From Muribaculum sp. (lineage in GTDB: Bacteria; Bacteroidota; Bacteroidia; Bacteroidales; Muribaculaceae): a stretch of DNA of 31,178 bases. Shown here piece after piece: positions 1 through 7,673 of the stretch. The DNA lies in contig VSOZ01000031.1 in the NCBI GenBank assembly GCA_009775095.1, forward strand, positions 1 to 31,178, written 5' to 3'. The position numbers were made by a program, and so were the translations under genes. The notes below the pieces were generated by a model. That model was not told the DNA's origin. It was given only the letters and a program-made list of their open reading frames with translations, and did not search any database. Each line of letters begins with the position of its first letter. The stretch's first letter is position 1.

Positions 1-43
1 CACTTCAACCAAAACCCTTGTAACTCAATTCTATCACTATATC

Positions 44-75
44 TTTCCGCATTTCACTTTTTTGTAGTAACTTTG
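44..75 (+). promoter_or_regulatory. Bacteroidetes-type promoter for the glycosyltransferase pair
   Basis: A TAACTTTG box at 68-75 matches the Bacteroidetes -7 consensus TAnnTTTG. A TTTC at 44-47, a one-base variant of the -33 TTTG, lies 20 bases upstream. Transcription would start near 82, leaving a short leader before the ATG at 104. The motif match is seen; activity is inferred. Confidence 0.65.
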
Positions 76-103
76 CAGAAAATAACCTCCCGTTAGTTAT
101 ATT

Positions 104-874
104 ATGGAAGATATACATAAAATATCGGTCGCCATCAATACTTACAATTCCGCGAAATATCTGCCGGAAGTGCTTGACTCCCTGAAGGGGTTTGACGAGG
201 TGGTGGTGTGTGATATGGAGTCTACTGACGACACTGTAGATATAGCTTTGGCTCATGGATGTCGTGTCGTGACATTTCCAAAAGGCAATATTAATATATG
301 TGAGCCGGCCCGTAATACGGCCATTCAAAGCGCCTCCAACGAGTGGGTACTTGTGCTTGATGATGATGAGCTAATTACCCCCCCCTTGTATAAGTATTTA
401 TATAACAGGATATTATCCGATGGTTGCCCCGACGGGATTGAGATTCCCTTTGTCAACAAATATATGGGCAAGTTTGACCGGAATGTTTCAGAATACCATG
501 TGCGCTTTTTTCGGCGCGACAAAGTCGATTGGCCTGAAGTAATTCATTCCCGGCCTGTGGTCGATGGCAGGGTAGAGCGTGTGCCCGGTAAAGAGAAGGG
601 GGCGTGTATTCTGCATATAAACGATGCCGGTATAGCTGAACGCATTACCAAACTCAACCGTTATTCTGACAATGAAGTGCCCAAGCGGGTCCATAGAAAG
701 TACGGTGTTGTGTCGATGCTGTTTCGCCCATTCTGGTTTTTCTTCAAATGCTATGTACTTAAAGGTAATATCCGTTATGGGCGCCGTGGTATTGTCAGGG
801 CATATTTCGAGTGCATGTACCAGATGGCGATTTTGGCCAAAGTGACCGAACATCAGTTAAACGAAAAATACTGA
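104..874 (+). CDS. Glycosyltransferase family 2 (WaaE/KdtX-like)
   Basis: This 256-residue protein looks like a GT-A fold glycosyltransferase of family GT2, which moves a sugar from a nucleotide donor onto a growing surface glycan at the cytoplasmic face of the inner membrane. The start ISVAINTYNSAKYL is the usual GT2 first strand. CDMESTDDT (about 36-44) is the nucleotide-binding acidic segment, and LDDDE at 85-89 supplies the metal-binding DxD residues. The overall pattern resembles the LPS-core WaaE/KdtX branch, but donor and acceptor cannot be read from sequence. The ATG at 104 fits the promoter at 44-75. The stop is 3 bp before the next glycosyltransferase, so the two are almost certainly co-transcribed. 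No membrane segment is evident. Family assignment is firm; a role in LPS or surface glycan synthesis is inferred. Confidence 0.85.
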   Translation: MEDIHKISVAINTYNSAKYLPEVLDSLKGFDEVVVCDMESTDDTVDIALAHGCRVVTFPKGNINICEPARNTAIQSASNEWVLVLDDDELITPPLYKYLYNRILSDGCPDGIEIPFVNKYMGKFDRNVSEYHVRFFRRDKVDWPEVIHSRPVVDGRVERVPGKEKGACILHINDAGIAERITKLNRYSDNEVPKRVHRKYGVVSMLFRPFWFFFKCYVLKGNIRYGRRGIVRAYFECMYQMAILAKVTEHQLNEKY

Positions 875-877
875 ATT

Positions 878-1588
878 ATGATTCCCAAAATAATACACTA
901 CGCTTGGTTCGGCCCCAAAGATATTCCGGATGACATGGTGCGCCTTATCGACAGTTGGCGCCGGGTCCTGCCCGACTACGAGTTTAAGTTGTGGAATGAG
1001 ACTAACTTCGACGTATCGGCGACCGCATTCACTCGTGAGGCCTATGCCACGGGCAATTACGTTTTTGTCGCTGACTTGGTGCGCCCCGCAGTCCTGTACA
1101 AGTACGGCGGCATCTATCTTGACACCGACATCGAGCTCCTCAAAAGCTTTGACCCCTATCTGGCCGACAAAGCGTTTCTCGGCTATGAGACCGACGCTAT
1201 CGGCCTCGGAGTGGTCGGAGCATCTCCCGGAGCACCGTGGCTTAAACCGTGTGTTGACTATTACGAAAACCGTCATTTTATAAACGTGTTCGGAAAGGCG
1301 GTACGTACCCCCTCGCCCAAGATACTCACGCCCAAGATAGCGCCCTACATCGGCGCGGATGTAAAAGTATATCCGATCGACCGCTTCTGCGCTAAGGATT
1401 GGCGTACGGGCGCCGTGCACACTACCGACAACACCGTATGCATCCATCACTATGCCGGGGCATGGCACCGCAAACGCCTGTCGCTATGGGGTAAAATCCG
1501 TAAACTCTTTCGCGGACTTGCCGTGCGCTATCATTGTCGCAGCGCGGCCTCGTTTCTCGCCCTCCCCTGCGCTGCCAAATGCCGCTGA
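878..1588 (+). CDS. Glycosyltransferase, GT32-like (DXD sugar-binding)
   Basis: This 236-residue protein begins with IPKIIHYAWFG, the standard opening of the DXD-containing GT32 family of capsule and LPS glycosyltransferases. YGGIYLDTDIELL (about 76-88) carries the DxD metal and nucleotide-sugar site (D82, D84). A conserved His-rich HHYAGAW lies near the C-terminus, as in relatives. It starts 3 bp after the GT2 gene, so both probably act on the same surface glycan. The last 22 residues or so (AVRYHCRSAASF...) are Ala/Cys/Arg-rich and unlike a normal GT32 end. Repeat-rich DNA begins just downstream, so the C-terminus may have been rewritten by an old insertion or frameshift. The sugar and acceptor are unknown. 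Confidence 0.85.
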   Translation: MIPKIIHYAWFGPKDIPDDMVRLIDSWRRVLPDYEFKLWNETNFDVSATAFTREAYATGNYVFVADLVRPAVLYKYGGIYLDTDIELLKSFDPYLADKAFLGYETDAIGLGVVGASPGAPWLKPCVDYYENRHFINVFGKAVRTPSPKILTPKIAPYIGADVKVYPIDRFCAKDWRTGAVHTTDNTVCIHHYAGAWHRKRLSLWGKIRKLFRGLAVRYHCRSAASFLALPCAAKCR

Positions 1589-1686
1589 AGCCCTGCACCC
1601 GCACAGCCGGGCACGTCGGAGATACATAAGCACAGAAGCTTGCAGAAGAAACAGACGAAGATATTTTGGCGGTATATGGAGCGATG

Positions 1687-1769
1687 GTAGAGGCGCCTGT
1701 GCCACGGCGCCCGCGTACCCGGATGGCCATATAGGTTGCATCCGGCCGCCGTACTACTGGCTGCTCTAC
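1687..1769. repeat. REPIN/BIME-like element 1 (two inverted GTAG-hairpins)
   Basis: GTAG at 1687-1690 is followed by a hairpin (arms 1691-1697 and 1706-1712, 8-base loop). A mirror-image hairpin (1744-1750 and 1759-1765) ends in CTAC at 1766-1769. Between them an inner pair CCGGATG / CATCCGG can form a further hairpin. A GTAG tetranucleotide at the foot of an imperfect palindrome is the classic mark of REP sequences moved by RAYT (TnpA-REP) transposases. No RAYT gene is in this window. Confidence 0.75.
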
Positions 1770-1868
1770 TTTCCGACTGGATATTAACAGTTCACCCCCC
1801 CTTTACATTGCCCCGCAGCCTTTTTAACAAAACTTTTGTAGCATCGTTTGGCGGTATATGGAGCGATG

Positions 1869-1951
1869 GTAGGGGCGCCAGTAGTACGGCGCCCGCGTAC
1901 CCGGATGGCCATATAGGTTGCATCCGGCCGCCGTACTACTGGCTGCCCTAC
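1869..1951. repeat. REPIN/BIME-like element 2
   Basis: GTAG 1869-1872 is followed by a perfect 7-bp hairpin GGGCGCC (1873-1879), loop AGTAGTAC, GGCGCCC (1888-1894). The mirror hairpin is GGCCGCC (1926-1932), loop GTACTACT, GGCTGCC (1941-1947), then CTAC 1948-1951. Length is 83 bp, the same as elements 1, 3 and 6. Confidence 0.8.
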
Positions 1952-2069
1952 TTTCCGACTGGATATTAACAGTTCACTCCCCTTTTACATTGCCCCGCAG
2001 CCTTTTTAACAGAATCTTTGTATCATCAAGCCGGGTTTTGTCACCGAAAATCAAAAAATCGAAAATTTT

Positions 2070-2096
2070 CCAAATTTTTTAACCAAAAAAATTTGG
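2070..2096. other. AT-rich hairpin upstream of the fimbrial leader promoter
   Basis: CCAAATTTTTT at 2070-2080 pairs perfectly with AAAAAATTTGG at 2086-2096 around a 5-base loop. The right arm overlaps the TTTG (2092-2095) that would serve as the -33 box. It could be a regulator site or a weak terminator for the upstream genes. It has no U-run of its own on the plus strand. Confidence 0.45.
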
Positions 2097-2125
2097 AAAT
2101 GAGCTGATTTTTTTTTTTAGCTTTG
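2092..2125 (+). promoter_or_regulatory. Candidate promoter of the fimbrial operon (long leader)
   Basis: TTTG at 2092-2095, a 22-base T-rich spacer and TAGCTTTG at 2118-2125 match the Bacteroidetes TTTG-N-TAnnTTTG form, although the spacer is slightly long. It is the only good match I found between the repeats and the first fimbrial gene. If used, it leaves a leader of about 400 nt. Confidence 0.5.
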
Positions 2126-2530
2126 TCCCTTGAAAAAATCATCGCTTGTGAATGGCGCGGAAGCCATAAATGATTGTTTAGGTTATTGTGCTTGATGCAG
2201 GCTTGATAATCACTCCGTTAAGGAGCTTGAAGTGCGGAAGAATAAGACATGAATTGGCGGAAAAGTGCAGATTATTTATTAACGTTAGAATCCATCTTAT
2301 TTTGTAAGAGTGTGAAAAAACATCAGTCGACTCCGATCGACAATCGTCCGATTTATTGCCCGTTCTCATCCGTTTCTTTACTCTGAGCTGGCGCTTTGTG
2401 CGTGATTTGGCAATGAGTATTGATTGTGTACCGACCTTTTGTGTCGGTAGGTTGTATCGTTTGATAGTTTCAGACGTGACGGCCATTGTTGTGCAAAATA
2501 GTAAAAGAACGAACCAGATATAATCTAAAG
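2126..2530 (+). other. Long untranslated leader before the fimbrial operon; no gene recognised
   Basis: About 400 bp without a convincing coding region. Small hairpins are visible: TGGC/GCCA nested in AATCAT/ATGATT (2137-2175), and ACCGAC/GTCGGT (2430-2448, 7-base loop). A 45-codon plus-strand frame (2249-2386) and a 102-codon minus-strand frame (2178-2486) exist, but neither resembles a known protein. It may be a regulatory 5' UTR. I do not recognise a riboswitch class. Confidence 0.4.
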
Positions 2531-3115
2531 ATGAAACGAACGATTTTACTGCTGTTGATAGCGCTCTCGACGGGGATGCCTTGGACAGCTAAAGCGCAGG
2601 ATGTCGCGGTGAAGACCAATCTCCTATACGACGCGTTGCTCAACGTCAATGCCGGCGTCGAGGTGGGACTTGCTCCGCGCTGGACCTTCGATGTATCGAC
2701 CGACCTGAACTTCTGGACTGTCGGCGACCGCAAGTGGAAGCACTGGCTGCTTCAGCCCGAGCTTCGCTATTGGTTCTGTGACCGGTTCTCCGGACATTTT
2801 GTAGGCGCACACCTGCTTGGCGGTCAGTACAATGTGGGTAACATACACAACTCGCTCAACTTTCTCGGAACCGACTTCTCGGGTCTTACCGATCATCGTT
2901 ATCAAGGATGGGCTGTCGGCGCCGGATTGGCTTACGGCTACTCTTGGATAATAGACCGGCACTGGAACATCGAGGCCGAGATAGGCTTCGGATGGGTTTA
3001 TACGCGCTACGATGTATATCCCTGTGCCGAGTGCGGCACAAAGGTGGCCCACGACAAGCCCCACAACTATGTAGGCCCTACGAAGGCGGCTATAAATCTT
3101 ATTTATACCTTTTAA
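2531..3115 (+). CDS. DUF3575 outer-membrane beta-barrel protein of the fimbrial operon
   Basis: The protein has 194 residues from the ATG at 2531, which gives a clean signal peptide (MKRTILLLLIALSTG...AKA-Q, cleavage near 22). An upstream in-frame ATG at 2486 would put 15 charged residues before the signal peptide and is less likely. The mature protein alternates short beta strands and turns and ends in IYTF with a terminal aromatic, as outer-membrane barrels do. The pattern VKTNLLYDALLNVNAGVEVG is typical of DUF3575, a family found at the head of Bacteroidales FimA/Mfa-type fimbrial operons. A CAEC pair (165-168) may form a surface disulfide. It is followed after 9 bp by the DUF3868 gene. 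A role in assembly or anchoring of fimbriae is inferred from position; no activity is established from sequence. Confidence 0.8.
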   Translation: MKRTILLLLIALSTGMPWTAKAQDVAVKTNLLYDALLNVNAGVEVGLAPRWTFDVSTDLNFWTVGDRKWKHWLLQPELRYWFCDRFSGHFVGAHLLGGQYNVGNIHNSLNFLGTDFSGLTDHRYQGWAVGAGLAYGYSWIIDRHWNIEAEIGFGWVYTRYDVYPCAECGTKVAHDKPHNYVGPTKAAINLIYTF

Positions 3116-3124
3116 ATCACTTCG

Positions 3125-4564
3125 ATGAATATGAAACCGATTATTTCAATCGCAAAGATATTGTGTTTCGTCTTGTTGCCGATGTGCCATATGCCTGCGG
3201 CCGTGGCACAGACTCTCATGGACGGACGGGTCACTATGCGCGACGTAGCGGTGTCGCGTAACGACGATAAACTGTTTGTGTCGATGGACATCGACGTTTC
3301 GGCACTCAACGTGTCGACCAACCGTGAGGTTATACTCACTCCACAGATTACCTCCGCATCCGACACCCTCGATCTTCCCGCGGTCATGATAGCCGGACGC
3401 AGCCGTTACTATCTGCACCTGCGCAACGGCGTGCAGCCTGAAGATACCGAGCTCTACCGCAGCGGCAAGACCTCGGTCATAAAGTACCGTACCGTGGTGC
3501 CCTACGTAGCTTGGATGGGGAAGGCTACTTTGGGAGCGGCCAATGAGACTTGCGGCTGTTGCAGCGAGACCCTTGACGGCGGCTCCGCTCCTCTGCTTGC
3601 CCTTGATCTCGAGCCGAAGTTGCCCAAGAAGTTTGTACCCTATTTCATATACGTGCGCCCCGAAGCCACGCAGAAAATCAACACGCTTGAAGGGTCGGCT
3701 TACATTGACTTCCCGGTCAGCCGTACCGAGATATATCCCGACTATCGTCGCAACCCGATCGAGTTGCAGAAGATCATAGCTACAATCGATGCCGTGCGCA
3801 ACGACAAAGACTCCCGCATCGTGGCTCTCTCGATCAAGGGTTACGCCTCGCCCGAGAGTCCGTACTCCAACAACGAGCGCCTCGCCATGGGCCGTACGAA
3901 ATCGCTCAAAAACTACGTTCAGCAGCAGTACTCTTTCCCCGAGTCGATCATCACGACCGACTACGAGCCCGAGGACTGGGCCGGGCTTGAGCGTTATGTG
4001 GCCGGCTCGACACTGGCCGATAAAGACGGCATTCTCGCCCTTATACGCACCGATATGGATCCTGACGAGAAGGAGGCACTCATCAAGCGCGCTTACCCCT
4101 CTGATTATGCCTTCCTGTTGAAGGAGGTTTACCCCGGGCTCCGTCACTCCGACTATGCCGTCAAGTACGAGGTACGCGCCTATACCGACGTAAACGAGAT
4201 AAAGCGTCTCATAAAGACCCAGCCTTCCAAACTGAGCCTCAACGAGATGTATCTTGCCGCACGCGACATGGAGCCCGGAAGCCCCGAGTTTGAGGAGACC
4301 TTCGACGTGGCCGTGCGCATGTTCTCCGACGATCCCGTGGCCAACCTCAATGCCGCCAATGCGGCCATGCAGGCCGGCGACATGAAGCGCGCGCAGCGCT
4401 ATCTCGACAATGCCGGCACATCGCCCGACGCCGTATATGCACGCGGCATATACGCAGCCATGTCGGGTGATTACGACACTGCCCTGCGGTTTTTCACCGA
4501 GGCCGAGCGCCGCGGTGTGGCCAAAGCCACTCATATGATAAGACAGATTGATGAAATAAAATAA
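3125..4564 (+). CDS. DUF3868 and OmpA-like domain protein of the fimbrial operon
   Basis: The protein has 479 residues with an N-terminal signal peptide ending near AVAQ (about 29); an alternative start two codons later (MKPIIS) is equally possible. Residues about 30-165 match the DUF3868 pattern, including a CGCC cluster at 143-146. Residues about 170-300 look like an OmpA-type peptidoglycan-binding domain: IKGYASPESPYSNNERLAMGR is close to the family's GYASPEG...N..LS..RA motif. The C-terminal part (about 370-475) is Ala-rich and helical, resembling TPR-like repeats (NAANAAMQAGDMKRAQRYL). The combination suggests a periplasmic or outer-membrane scaffold that ties the fimbrial machinery to the cell wall; this role is inferred. 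It sits 9 bp after the DUF3575 gene and 18 bp before the major fimbrillin, in one operon. A long antisense frame spans it but is a shadow. Confidence 0.85.
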   Translation: MNMKPIISIAKILCFVLLPMCHMPAAVAQTLMDGRVTMRDVAVSRNDDKLFVSMDIDVSALNVSTNREVILTPQITSASDTLDLPAVMIAGRSRYYLHLRNGVQPEDTELYRSGKTSVIKYRTVVPYVAWMGKATLGAANETCGCCSETLDGGSAPLLALDLEPKLPKKFVPYFIYVRPEATQKINTLEGSAYIDFPVSRTEIYPDYRRNPIELQKIIATIDAVRNDKDSRIVALSIKGYASPESPYSNNERLAMGRTKSLKNYVQQQYSFPESIITTDYEPEDWAGLERYVAGSTLADKDGILALIRTDMDPDEKEALIKRAYPSDYAFLLKEVYPGLRHSDYAVKYEVRAYTDVNEIKRLIKTQPSKLSLNEMYLAARDMEPGSPEFEETFDVAVRMFSDDPVANLNAANAAMQAGDMKRAQRYLDNAGTSPDAVYARGIYAAMSGDYDTALRFFTEAERRGVAKATHMIRQIDEIK

Positions 4565-4582
4565 ACAAAATCATTATAAACT

Positions 4583-6565
4583 ATGGAAAAGAAATTTTGG
4601 AGCAAATCGTTTCTCGCACTTGCCGTAGCCGCAATGATGACCGGCTGCAGCAGCGAAAAACTAACCGGCGATGAACCTTCGCCCGTACACCCCGGCGATG
4701 CAGTGTATCTTAACATTGTTGCCAAACTTCCCACCGGCAATAACGGTCGTAGCGAGACCAATCCCGGAGGTGGCAGCACAGGCGGTGTGGAGATAGGTAG
4801 CGATGATGAAAACCGCGTAAACAATATGATGCTTGTCTTTACTGACAATGACAATCGTATTATAGCTTATGGCGAGCAGGATGGATCGGCTACCGCTGAA
4901 AACGGAAAGACCAATCTCGTCAATTCGACTCAGAAGATCGACAAATCGACTCTTGCCGCATACTATGGCGGTGAAGACGGTGTACTCGATGAGGCCCGTC
5001 AGAAAGTGAACGTATGGCTCTTCTGCAATCCTACCGAACGGCTGAAGGCTATTGTTGCAGCGGCTTTTAATGCCAAAGACGTGAAGTGGATCGATGAAGT
5101 GTGTACAAATATTGAAACTCCTGAAGTCGGTTCGGCTTCAAACTCCGCCATATGGGGCGGTCCCGAATACAAAACAGGCTTCCTGATGACCTCAGCCGAA
5201 GCTATGGTAAAGACCCTTCCGAAAGCATATAAGGATTGGGAGCACCATTCATCTCCGTCTACAGCATTTAAACTGTCGGGTAAAAATCACGCCGACACCG
5301 ACAATCAGATTGACAATACCGGAGCCATTAAAGTGGAGCGTAGCGTGGCTCGCTTCGACTTCCGCGACGGCAGCAAGAACGGTAAGAACACTTATGACAT
5401 AGTGACCGAGGACGGAAAGGCCACTCTGCAGATACAGCTTCAGAAGATGGCTCTTGTCAACATGAGCAAGAACTTCTACTTCCTGCGTCGAGTATCGGAC
5501 GACGGTATGGTTCCCGGAGCAAACAATGCCGGCAAAAACTTCGCTATCGGAGGTCTGGAATACGATAATGGTGATAATGACTGCAATTATGTAGTGGACA
5601 CTGATGCCGCTGCCAAGTCCGACGGCTCTATAATAGCCAACAATACTTTCTCCGATAACTTCAATTTCTGCCTCTTCAATGTCAGCGCCAACGGCACATT
5701 TATCGATGAAGTCGCCCGCAATCAGTGGTACACGTCTCTCGTGTCTGACGTGCTTGGCAATCGCGAGGACAATGATGCCGGATGGACTCCTTCCGAGAAT
5801 GTAATAACCGGTTACCATGTATGGCGTTACGTCACTGAAAACACCATCCCCGGACCGGTGGCAAATCAGCAGGTCGGCATTACGACAGGAGTGGTATTCA
5901 AGGGCAAGATGATTGTCCCCGAAGGTGTTACCGGCACTCTCGCCGATGCGGTCAATAAAGCTGAAGGAAACTCGCGTCAGGATCCCATACTCTACACTTA
6001 TGCCAACGACATATACGTGACTTGGGAAGAGGTCCGTGCCGCAGCTCTCGCCGCAGGCAAGGGTAGCGACATGTACAAGGCCGCTTTCGGCACTCCTTCA
6101 GGCACCAATGACCCGGCTGCAGGCGATACCCCGATATACAGTAACGACACGGCATCGCCCGACTATAAGTGGAATATATGGCACAACGACAAGAAAGCCA
6201 ACGACAACGCCTCGTTGCTTGACTTCAAGAAAGCCGCCACTTCGCAGGACTTCACCCTATACGAGTCGAGCCGCGATGACAAGTACGGCCCCGGCTACTA
6301 CTGCTTCTACTTCTATTGGAACCGCCACAACGACAACGACAACGGCAACAACGGTGTCATGGGCCCCATGGAGTTTGCCGTCGTACGCAACAACGTATAT
6401 AAACTTGCCGTTACCAACATTCGCCGTCTCGGTCATCCGCGCGTGCCTGAGAATGACCCCAATCCGGTTGATCCAAAAGATCCCGACGAAGAGGGCAACG
6501 TTTACTTCGACGTTCAGTCCGAGACTCTGCCGTGGGTTGTGCGCGTAAACGATATCGAATTTTAA
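4583..6565 (+). CDS. Major fimbrial subunit, FimA/Mfa1-like lipoprotein
   Basis: The protein has 660 residues. The SPII lipobox MMTGC puts the lipidated cysteine at 22. Residues about 35-330 follow the FimA/Mfa1 N-terminal pattern (VYLNIVAKLP..., VNNMMLVFTDNDNRIIAYGE). The C-terminal third ends with YKLAVTNIRRLGHPR, a DPKDPD-type acidic linker and WVVRVNDIEF, the usual Mfa1 C-terminal region. In Porphyromonas gingivalis these pilins are exported as lipoproteins and cut after an Arg by gingipain, so a beta strand is freed for donor-strand exchange. Arg56 in NNGRSETN lies in the corresponding loop and is the likely maturation site (inference). It is longer than P. gingivalis Mfa1 (about 560). 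Spacing to the anchor-type gene downstream is 12 bp. It is the structural subunit of the fimbria by position and similarity. Confidence 0.85.
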   Translation: MEKKFWSKSFLALAVAAMMTGCSSEKLTGDEPSPVHPGDAVYLNIVAKLPTGNNGRSETNPGGGSTGGVEIGSDDENRVNNMMLVFTDNDNRIIAYGEQDGSATAENGKTNLVNSTQKIDKSTLAAYYGGEDGVLDEARQKVNVWLFCNPTERLKAIVAAAFNAKDVKWIDEVCTNIETPEVGSASNSAIWGGPEYKTGFLMTSAEAMVKTLPKAYKDWEHHSSPSTAFKLSGKNHADTDNQIDNTGAIKVERSVARFDFRDGSKNGKNTYDIVTEDGKATLQIQLQKMALVNMSKNFYFLRRVSDDGMVPGANNAGKNFAIGGLEYDNGDNDCNYVVDTDAAAKSDGSIIANNTFSDNFNFCLFNVSANGTFIDEVARNQWYTSLVSDVLGNREDNDAGWTPSENVITGYHVWRYVTENTIPGPVANQQVGITTGVVFKGKMIVPEGVTGTLADAVNKAEGNSRQDPILYTYANDIYVTWEEVRAAALAAGKGSDMYKAAFGTPSGTNDPAAGDTPIYSNDTASPDYKWNIWHNDKKANDNASLLDFKKAATSQDFTLYESSRDDKYGPGYYCFYFYWNRHNDNDNGNNGVMGPMEFAVVRNNVYKLAVTNIRRLGHPRVPENDPNPVDPKDPDEEGNVYFDVQSETLPWVVRVNDIEF

Positions 6566-6577
6566 ACTTATCCAAAC

Positions 6578-7630
6578 ATGTTTGGCAAGAGATTAAATAT
6601 ATTATCCCGGCTTATAGGTGCGGTGTGCTGCATCGCATCTATGGGCTTTGCCTTCACGTCGTGCGAGAGTCTGTACGAAGACCTCGACCCGTGTCAGCAC
6701 GGTGTCAGGCTGCGCTTCGTCTACGACTACAACATGGAGTGGGCCAATGCTTTCCCAAAGCAGGTCGACTGCCTTTCGCTGTTCATTTACGACAATGACG
6801 GCAATTTTGTGGATAACAGGACAGTCACCGGCGCCGAGCTTCAGGACGAAGCCTATCGCATGACCCTCGATCTCGAGCCGGGAAATTACCGATTTGTCGC
6901 TTACGGCGGTCTCGCCTGCGACAAGGCTACATTCTCCTTCCGTCGTCAGCCCGATGCAGGTACAACGTACCGTGACCTCAGTGTCATGATGGACTTGTAC
7001 ACCGTCAATGCCGATCTGCCCGAGAACCGCAGGCTTCATGACATGTTCTGGGGCGAACTGGAACTTGCTACAGCCGACGGCTACACCGAGGGCACAGTCG
7101 AGATGATGAAGAACACCAACAATATCCGCGTAGTCCTCCAGCAGGAAAAGGGCGGCTCTGTCAACCCCGATGACTTCGACTTCTCGATCACCGACTGCAA
7201 CTCGCTGTTCGGTTACGACAACGACCTGATAACCGCCGGCATACAGCCTGTAGTGTACACTCCGTGGGTCAAAGGACAGTCACAGACCGGTGTCACCATA
7301 CTCGGCGACGAGGTGGTGCCGCAGCCGGTCACAGTGGCTTATGCAGAGATGAGCACATCAAGGCTGATGACCAAAAACTCACCGCGCCTGCTCATAACAC
7401 GCAGCGGCGACGGAGCCACGGTCATTGACTTCCCGTTGATAAAGTACCTGTCGTTGCTCTGCAGCGACCGCTACAAGCGGCCGCCCTACAATATCAAGTC
7501 CGATCAGGAGTATCTTGACCGAGAGAGTGACTATACGCTCTTCTTCTTCCTCCGCACCGACGGCACTTGGCTCAATACACGCATTGTAGTCAATGACTGG
7601 GTGGTGCGCATCAATGATGCGGAGTTTTAA
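6578..7630 (+). CDS. FimB/Mfa2-family fimbrial anchor lipoprotein
   Basis: The protein has 350 residues with lipobox FTSC (Cys29). The opening CESLYEDLDPCQHGVRLRFVYDYNMEWANAF, with the pattern FP..VD.L.LFIYD.DG.F, is diagnostic of the FimB/Mfa2 family. In Porphyromonas these proteins cap fimbrial length and anchor the shaft in the outer membrane. The protein ends in DWVVRINDAEF, nearly the same ending as the major subunit upstream (WVVRVNDIEF), consistent with a shared pilin-like C-terminal strand. It lies 12 bp downstream of the fimbrillin gene and 43 bp upstream of the next subunit. Anchor or terminator function is known for the family and inferred here. Confidence 0.85.
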   Translation: MFGKRLNILSRLIGAVCCIASMGFAFTSCESLYEDLDPCQHGVRLRFVYDYNMEWANAFPKQVDCLSLFIYDNDGNFVDNRTVTGAELQDEAYRMTLDLEPGNYRFVAYGGLACDKATFSFRRQPDAGTTYRDLSVMMDLYTVNADLPENRRLHDMFWGELELATADGYTEGTVEMMKNTNNIRVVLQQEKGGSVNPDDFDFSITDCNSLFGYDNDLITAGIQPVVYTPWVKGQSQTGVTILGDEVVPQPVTVAYAEMSTSRLMTKNSPRLLITRSGDGATVIDFPLIKYLSLLCSDRYKRPPYNIKSDQEYLDRESDYTLFFFLRTDGTWLNTRIVVNDWVVRINDAEF

Positions 7631-7673
7631 TCGGCTTTTATAAATACACGATCAGTTCAGATTATTTTATTGA

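Larger units (their letters stand above)
1665..2028. repeat. Tandem duplication of a 182-bp unit, each with a REPIN-like element
   Basis: Two consecutive copies (1665-1846 and 1847-2028) align at a constant offset of 182 bp with few differences. Each contains a hairpin-rich 83-bp core followed by the same tail (ATATTAACAGTTCAC, then TTTACATTGCCCCGCAGCC). The cores differ in the first hairpin: loop TGTGCCAC in copy 1 and AGTAGTAC in copy 2. No protein is supported here. The short open frames that cross it are by-products of the repeat. Confidence 0.9.

Noticed and set aside
2178..2486. Minus-strand frame of 102 codons and a plus-strand frame of 45 codons (2249-2386) in the fimbrial leader
   Set aside because: Neither shows a known motif, signal peptide or suitable promoter. 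Kept as non-coding leader.
2519..2524. TATAAT just upstream of the DUF3575 start
   Set aside because: Bacteroidetes primary sigma does not use this box. It lies only seven bases before the ATG and has no -33 partner.
2029..2530. Invertible promoter controlling fimbriae
   Set aside because: I found no pair of inverted repeats flanking the promoter at 2092-2125 and no invertase gene in the window.
3146..4534. Long minus-strand open frame (462 codons) over the DUF3868 gene
   Set aside because: It is antisense to a gene with a signal peptide, domain motifs and operon spacing. It has no recognisable motif, and GC-rich C-ending codons on the plus strand keep the opposite frame open.
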